Part shown: positions 60,933 to 64,000 of the stretch, piece by piece | How positions within the stretch are numbered: position 1 is the first letter of the stretch | Layout: every line of letters begins with the position of its first letter | Assembly: GCF_034424375.1 (NCBI RefSeq) | Contig: NZ_CP139965.1 | Span: 2,480,001-2,544,000 of the forward strand | Reading direction: 5' to 3' | Length of the DNA stretch: 64,000 bases | Source of the DNA: Paraburkholderia kururiensis | GTDB taxonomy: Bacteria; Pseudomonadota; Gammaproteobacteria; Burkholderiales; Burkholderiaceae | Notes under the pieces: model-generated | Database searches by the model: none | Told to the model about the DNA's origin: nothing | The model's input: the letters and a program-made list of their open reading frames with translations, nothing else | Translations under genes and position numbers: made by a program

Positions 60933-61087
60933 CGGGCGGGTTCGGATGGCTCGGACGACAGATCGAATCATTGTAGCGGTGCGCCCTGCCGCGTGCGCGG
61001 CGAGCGGCCAAGGCCCTTCACCTCTTCGGCCACAGCCGCTCTGAACCAACGCTTAATGGCCACACTGAGCGACCATCGAGTAGAGCC

Positions 61088-62539
61088 TCATTCGCCCGTG
61101 TGCGCGGCGATGAAGTCCTTCACGCGCTGCGCGTCGGCCGGCAGCACGTCGAACCGTTGCGGCAACGCTTCGAGCCCCACGAACGCGGCCGGACGCTGCG
61201 GCTCGCGCTGCAGCGCCTCGCGAATGGTCTCGCCGAATTTGACCGGCTGCGCCGTCTCCAGCACGATCATCGGCACGCCCGGCTGCAGATGCTCGCGCGC
61301 CACCTTGACGCCGTCGGCGGTGTGCGTGTCGATCATCGTTTCGTAGCGCGAGAACACGTCGCGGATGGTCGCGATGCGGTCTGCGTGCGTGCTGCGGCCG
61401 GACACGAAGCCGAACTCGCGCACGCGCACGAAGTCGCCGCTCGCGGCGAGGTCGAAGCCGCCCTTCTCTTCCACGTCGCGGAACAACTGAACCACGCGCG
61501 CCGGGTCGCGGCCCAGCAGGTCGTAGACGAAGCGCTCGAAGTTCGATGCCTTCGAGATGTCCATGCTCGGGCTGCTCGTATGCCACGTTTCGGCCGCTTT
61601 GCGCACGCGGTAGACGCCCGTGCGGAAGAACTCGTCGAGCACGTCGTTCTCGTTGGTGGCCACGACGAGCTGCTCGATGGGCAGGCCCATCATGCGCGCG
61701 ATGTGGCCCGCGCAGACGTTGCCGAAGTTGCCCGAGGGCACCGTGAACGACACGCGTTCGTCGTTCGACTTCGTGGCCGCGAAATAGCCCGCGAAGTAGT
61801 AGACGACCTGCGCCACGACACGCGCCCAGTTGATCGAGTTCACCGTGCCGATCTTGTGCTTCGCCTTGAACGCGTGGTCGTTCGACACGGCCTTCACGAT
61901 GTCCTGGCAGTCGTCGAACACGCCTTCCACCGCAAGGTTGAAAATGTTCGGGTCCTGCAGGCTGTACATCTGCGCCGTCTGGAAGGCGCTCATCTTGCCG
62001 TGCGGCGAGAGCATAAAGACGCGCACGCCGGCCTTGCCGCGCATCGCGTACTCAGCGGCGCTGCCGGTGTCGCCCGAAGTGGCGCCGAGAATGTTCAGCG
62101 TCTCGCCCGTGCGCGCAAGCGTGTACTCGAACAGGTTGCCGAGCAGTTGCATCGCCATGTCCTTGAAGGCGAGCGTGGGCCCGTTCGAGAGTTCGAGCAG
62201 CGCGAGCGGCGTGCCGTTTTCTATGCCGAGCTGGCGCAGCGGCGTGATGCGCGCGGCGTCTTCGCCGTCGCGCACGTTGCAGTACGTCTGCGCCGTGTAG
62301 GTGCGCCGCGTGAGCGCGCGCAGGTCGTCGTGGGCGATGTCGTCGGCGAATTTCGCAAGCACCTCGAACGCGAGATCCGCGTACGAAAGCGTGCGCCAGC
62401 GCGCGAGTTCCTCTGCGGTGACGCGCGGATACTCGCGCGGCAGATAGAGCCCGCCGTCTTTCGCGAGGCCGCCGAGCAGGATGTCGGAGAAGGAGTGACG
62501 CTCGCCGGCTCCGGCGCCGCGTGTGGAAACGTAATTCAT
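61088..62539 (-). CDS. thrC: Threonine synthase
   Basis: A 483-residue PLP enzyme converting O-phosphohomoserine to threonine. MNYVSTRGAG and the N-terminal block DILLGGLAKDGGLYLPREYP are typical of the long proteobacterial form. The PLP lysine lies in NGPTLAFKDMAMQL, with SGDTGSAAEYA and PSGNFGNVCAGHIA following. It starts 45 bases after hom, with which it forms the threonine pathway. Confidence 0.95.
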   Translation of the reverse strand: MNYVSTRGAGAGERHSFSDILLGGLAKDGGLYLPREYPRVTAEELARWRTLSYADLAFEVLAKFADDIAHDDLRALTRRTYTAQTYCNVRDGEDAARITPLRQLGIENGTPLALLELSNGPTLAFKDMAMQLLGNLFEYTLARTGETLNILGATSGDTGSAAEYAMRGKAGVRVFMLSPHGKMSAFQTAQMYSLQDPNIFNLAVEGVFDDCQDIVKAVSNDHAFKAKHKIGTVNSINWARVVAQVVYYFAGYFAATKSNDERVSFTVPSGNFGNVCAGHIARMMGLPIEQLVVATNENDVLDEFFRTGVYRVRKAAETWHTSSPSMDISKASNFERFVYDLLGRDPARVVQLFRDVEEKGGFDLAASGDFVRVREFGFVSGRSTHADRIATIRDVFSRYETMIDTHTADGVKVAREHLQPGVPMIVLETAQPVKFGETIREALQREPQRPAAFVGLEALPQRFDVLPADAQRVKDFIAAHTGE

Positions 62540-62584
62540 GTGCGCTTTCCTGCGTAAGTTTCTGGAGCAGTCATGGGGCCGCGC

Positions 62585-63922
62585 TCAATCGAGCGCTTCC
62601 ATGCGCAGCTTCGTGACCTTCGACACGACGGTCGTGAGCGCCTCGATTTGCGCAATCGCGGCGTTGATGTTCTTTTCGAGCGTCTCGTGCGTGATCAGGA
62701 TGATGTCGGTCTCGCCGCGGCCGCGCTCGTCCACCTGCTCCGACTCCTTCTGCAGCAGCGCGTCGATGGAGATGCCCGTGTCCGCGAGGATGCGCGTGAT
62801 GTTGGCGAGCACGCCCGTCACGTCCGCCACGCGCAGGCGCAGGTAGTAGCCGCTCGTGACTTCCTCAATGGGCAGGATCGGCGTGTTCGAGAGGCTGCCC
62901 GGCTGGAACGCCAGATGCGGCACGCGATGCTCCGGGTCCGCCGTATGCAGGCGCGTCACGTCGACGAGGTCGGCGACCACGGCCGAGGCCGTGGGCTCCG
63001 CGCCCGCGCCCTTGCCGTAATAGAGCGTGGTGCCCACCGCGTCGCCGTGCACCACGACTGCGTTCATCGCGCCTTCCACGTTGGCAAGCAGACGCCGCGC
63101 CGGAATCAGCGTGGGATGCACGCGCAGTTCGATGCCGCGGTCGGTGCGGCGCGCGATGCCGAGCAGCTTGATGCGATAGCCGAGTTCCTCGGCATAGCGG
63201 ATGTCGGTGGCGGAGAGCTTGCTGATGCCTTCCACGTAGGCCTTGTCGAACTGCACCGGCACGCCGAACGCAATGGCGCTCATGATGGTGGCCTTGTGCG
63301 CGGCGTCCACGCCTTCGATGTCGAAGGTCGGATCGGCCTCGGCGTAGCCCAGCGCCTGGGCACCCTTGAGCGCGGTGGCGAAGTCGACGCCGCGCTCGCG
63401 CATCTCGGAAAGAATGTAGTTCGTCGTGCCGTTGATGATGCCGGCAATGTACTGGATGCGGTTCGCCGTAAGCCCTTCGCGCAGCGCCTTGATGATGGGG
63501 ATGCCGCCCGCCACCGCCGCCTCGAACGCAACCATCACGCCCTTCGCATGCGCGGCCTCGAAGATTTCCGTGCCGTGCACCGCGAGAAGCGCCTTGTTGG
63601 CCGTCACGACATGCTTGCCGTTGGCGATGGCGCGCAGCACGAGTTCGCGCGCAATGCCGGTGCCGCCGATCATTTCAGCGATGATCGAGATGGAAGGGTC
63701 GTCGACCACGGCGTTGAAGTCGTCGGTAATGTCGACCTCTCCCGCGCCGCCAATCGTGGCGAGCGCGGCCGTCGCCTTGGCGGGATTGCGCACGGCAATG
63801 CGCGTGATCTCGATGCCGCGTCCCGCACGGCGTTTGATTTCTTCCTGATTGCGGCGCAGTACCGTGAAGGTGCCGCTGCCCACCGTGCCGAAGCCCAGCA
63901 GTCCAACTTTGATCGGTTCCAT
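62585..63922 (-). CDS. hom: Homoserine dehydrogenase
   Basis: A 445-residue monofunctional enzyme that reduces aspartate semialdehyde to homoserine. The NAD(P)-binding LLGFGTVGSGTFTVLRRN, catalytic-domain blocks (VTANKALLAVHG, GIINGTTNYILSEM, DPTFDIEGVDAAHK) and a C-terminal ACT domain (about 365-445, LRLRVADVTGVLANITRILAD) are visible. The ACT domain suggests threonine feedback. It is the first gene of the hom-thrC-moeA-moaD-moaE run; its upstream promoter is cut by the window edge at 64000. Confidence 0.95.
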   Translation of the reverse strand: MEPIKVGLLGFGTVGSGTFTVLRRNQEEIKRRAGRGIEITRIAVRNPAKATAALATIGGAGEVDITDDFNAVVDDPSISIIAEMIGGTGIARELVLRAIANGKHVVTANKALLAVHGTEIFEAAHAKGVMVAFEAAVAGGIPIIKALREGLTANRIQYIAGIINGTTNYILSEMRERGVDFATALKGAQALGYAEADPTFDIEGVDAAHKATIMSAIAFGVPVQFDKAYVEGISKLSATDIRYAEELGYRIKLLGIARRTDRGIELRVHPTLIPARRLLANVEGAMNAVVVHGDAVGTTLYYGKGAGAEPTASAVVADLVDVTRLHTADPEHRVPHLAFQPGSLSNTPILPIEEVTSGYYLRLRVADVTGVLANITRILADTGISIDALLQKESEQVDERGRGETDIILITHETLEKNINAAIAQIEALTTVVSKVTKLRMEALD

Positions 63923-64000
63923 GCAGCGTGTGTTTCTAAGTGCGGGTTGATATGAAAGGGAACGGGCCGGGACAAGACAGCGGCACCCGTGGTGCCCGCC

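Overview
The window is GC-rich, densely coded chromosomal DNA of a beta-proteobacterium of the family Burkholderiaceae (Burkholderia / Paraburkholderia / Trinickia type). The evidence is a complete phaC-phaA-phaB-phaR polyhydroxybutyrate cluster with Cupriavidus/Burkholderia-like protein lengths, a BktB-type thiolase, the surE-pcm-nlpD-rpoS order, a trxA-rho pair, and a hom-thrC-moeA-moaD-moaE run. I cannot fix the genus from sequence alone. I see no insertion sequence, prophage, CRISPR array, rRNA or tRNA. This is core and lineage-core chromosome, not an island.

Layout. 1-1007: N-terminal part of a sensor histidine kinase running off the left edge. 1.5-8.2 kb: a small unknown gene, an AsmA-family protein, a FetA-FetB-type ABC exporter, an exported unknown protein and a zinc-type alcohol dehydrogenase homologue. 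8.3-12.3 kb: bacterial non-homologous end joining, LigD and Ku. 12.8-16 kb: serB, a cystathionine beta-lyase and an exported unknown protein. 16-25 kb: a long minus-strand run for polyester metabolism (phaC, phaA, phaB, phaR), then rimO, a KDG-type sugar kinase and bktB. 25.4-31.2 kb: pgeF-rluD, divergent bamD, rlmD and an endonuclease/exonuclease/phosphatase-family protein. 31.3-36 kb: the stationary-phase operon surE-pcm-nlpD-rpoS plus a 3'-5' exonuclease. 36-42.6 kb: a quinone oxidoreductase, a class III CoA-transferase, the recombination/replication set dnaX-ybaB-recR, and the 4.5S SRP RNA gene. 43-48.5 kb: trxA, rho, a MerR regulator with an MFS transporter, an MtfA-like peptidase and zinc-independent L31. 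48.8-54.5 kb: a GT39-type glycosyltransferase coupled to a MATE transporter, a MerR / carboxymuconolactone decarboxylase-like pair, a secreted helix-hairpin-helix protein with a lysine-rich tail, and a YidB-like protein. 54.7-64 kb: clpB behind a near-consensus heat-shock promoter, an NsrR / truncated haemoglobin pair, molybdopterin genes moaE, moaD and moeA, and thrC and hom.

I found no wholly unknown multi-gene system. The observations I rate highest are: (i) dnaX and surE share a TACAAT box exactly 6 nt before the ATG and lack a Shine-Dalgarno sequence, which suggests leaderless mRNAs; (ii) two MerR-type operator/promoter architectures, one with a 16-bp perfect palindrome before a MerR-MFS pair and one with a 19-bp promoter spacer before a MerR-decarboxylase pair; (iii) an exported HhH protein with a long Ala/Thr/Pro-rich, lysine-capped tail; (iv) long lineage-specific basic or acidic tails on Pcm, RluD, Ku, LigD and RpoS; (v) a GT39-MATE gene pair separated by one base. 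Many long antisense ORFs here are mirror-frame artefacts of GC-rich coding DNA and are not annotated.
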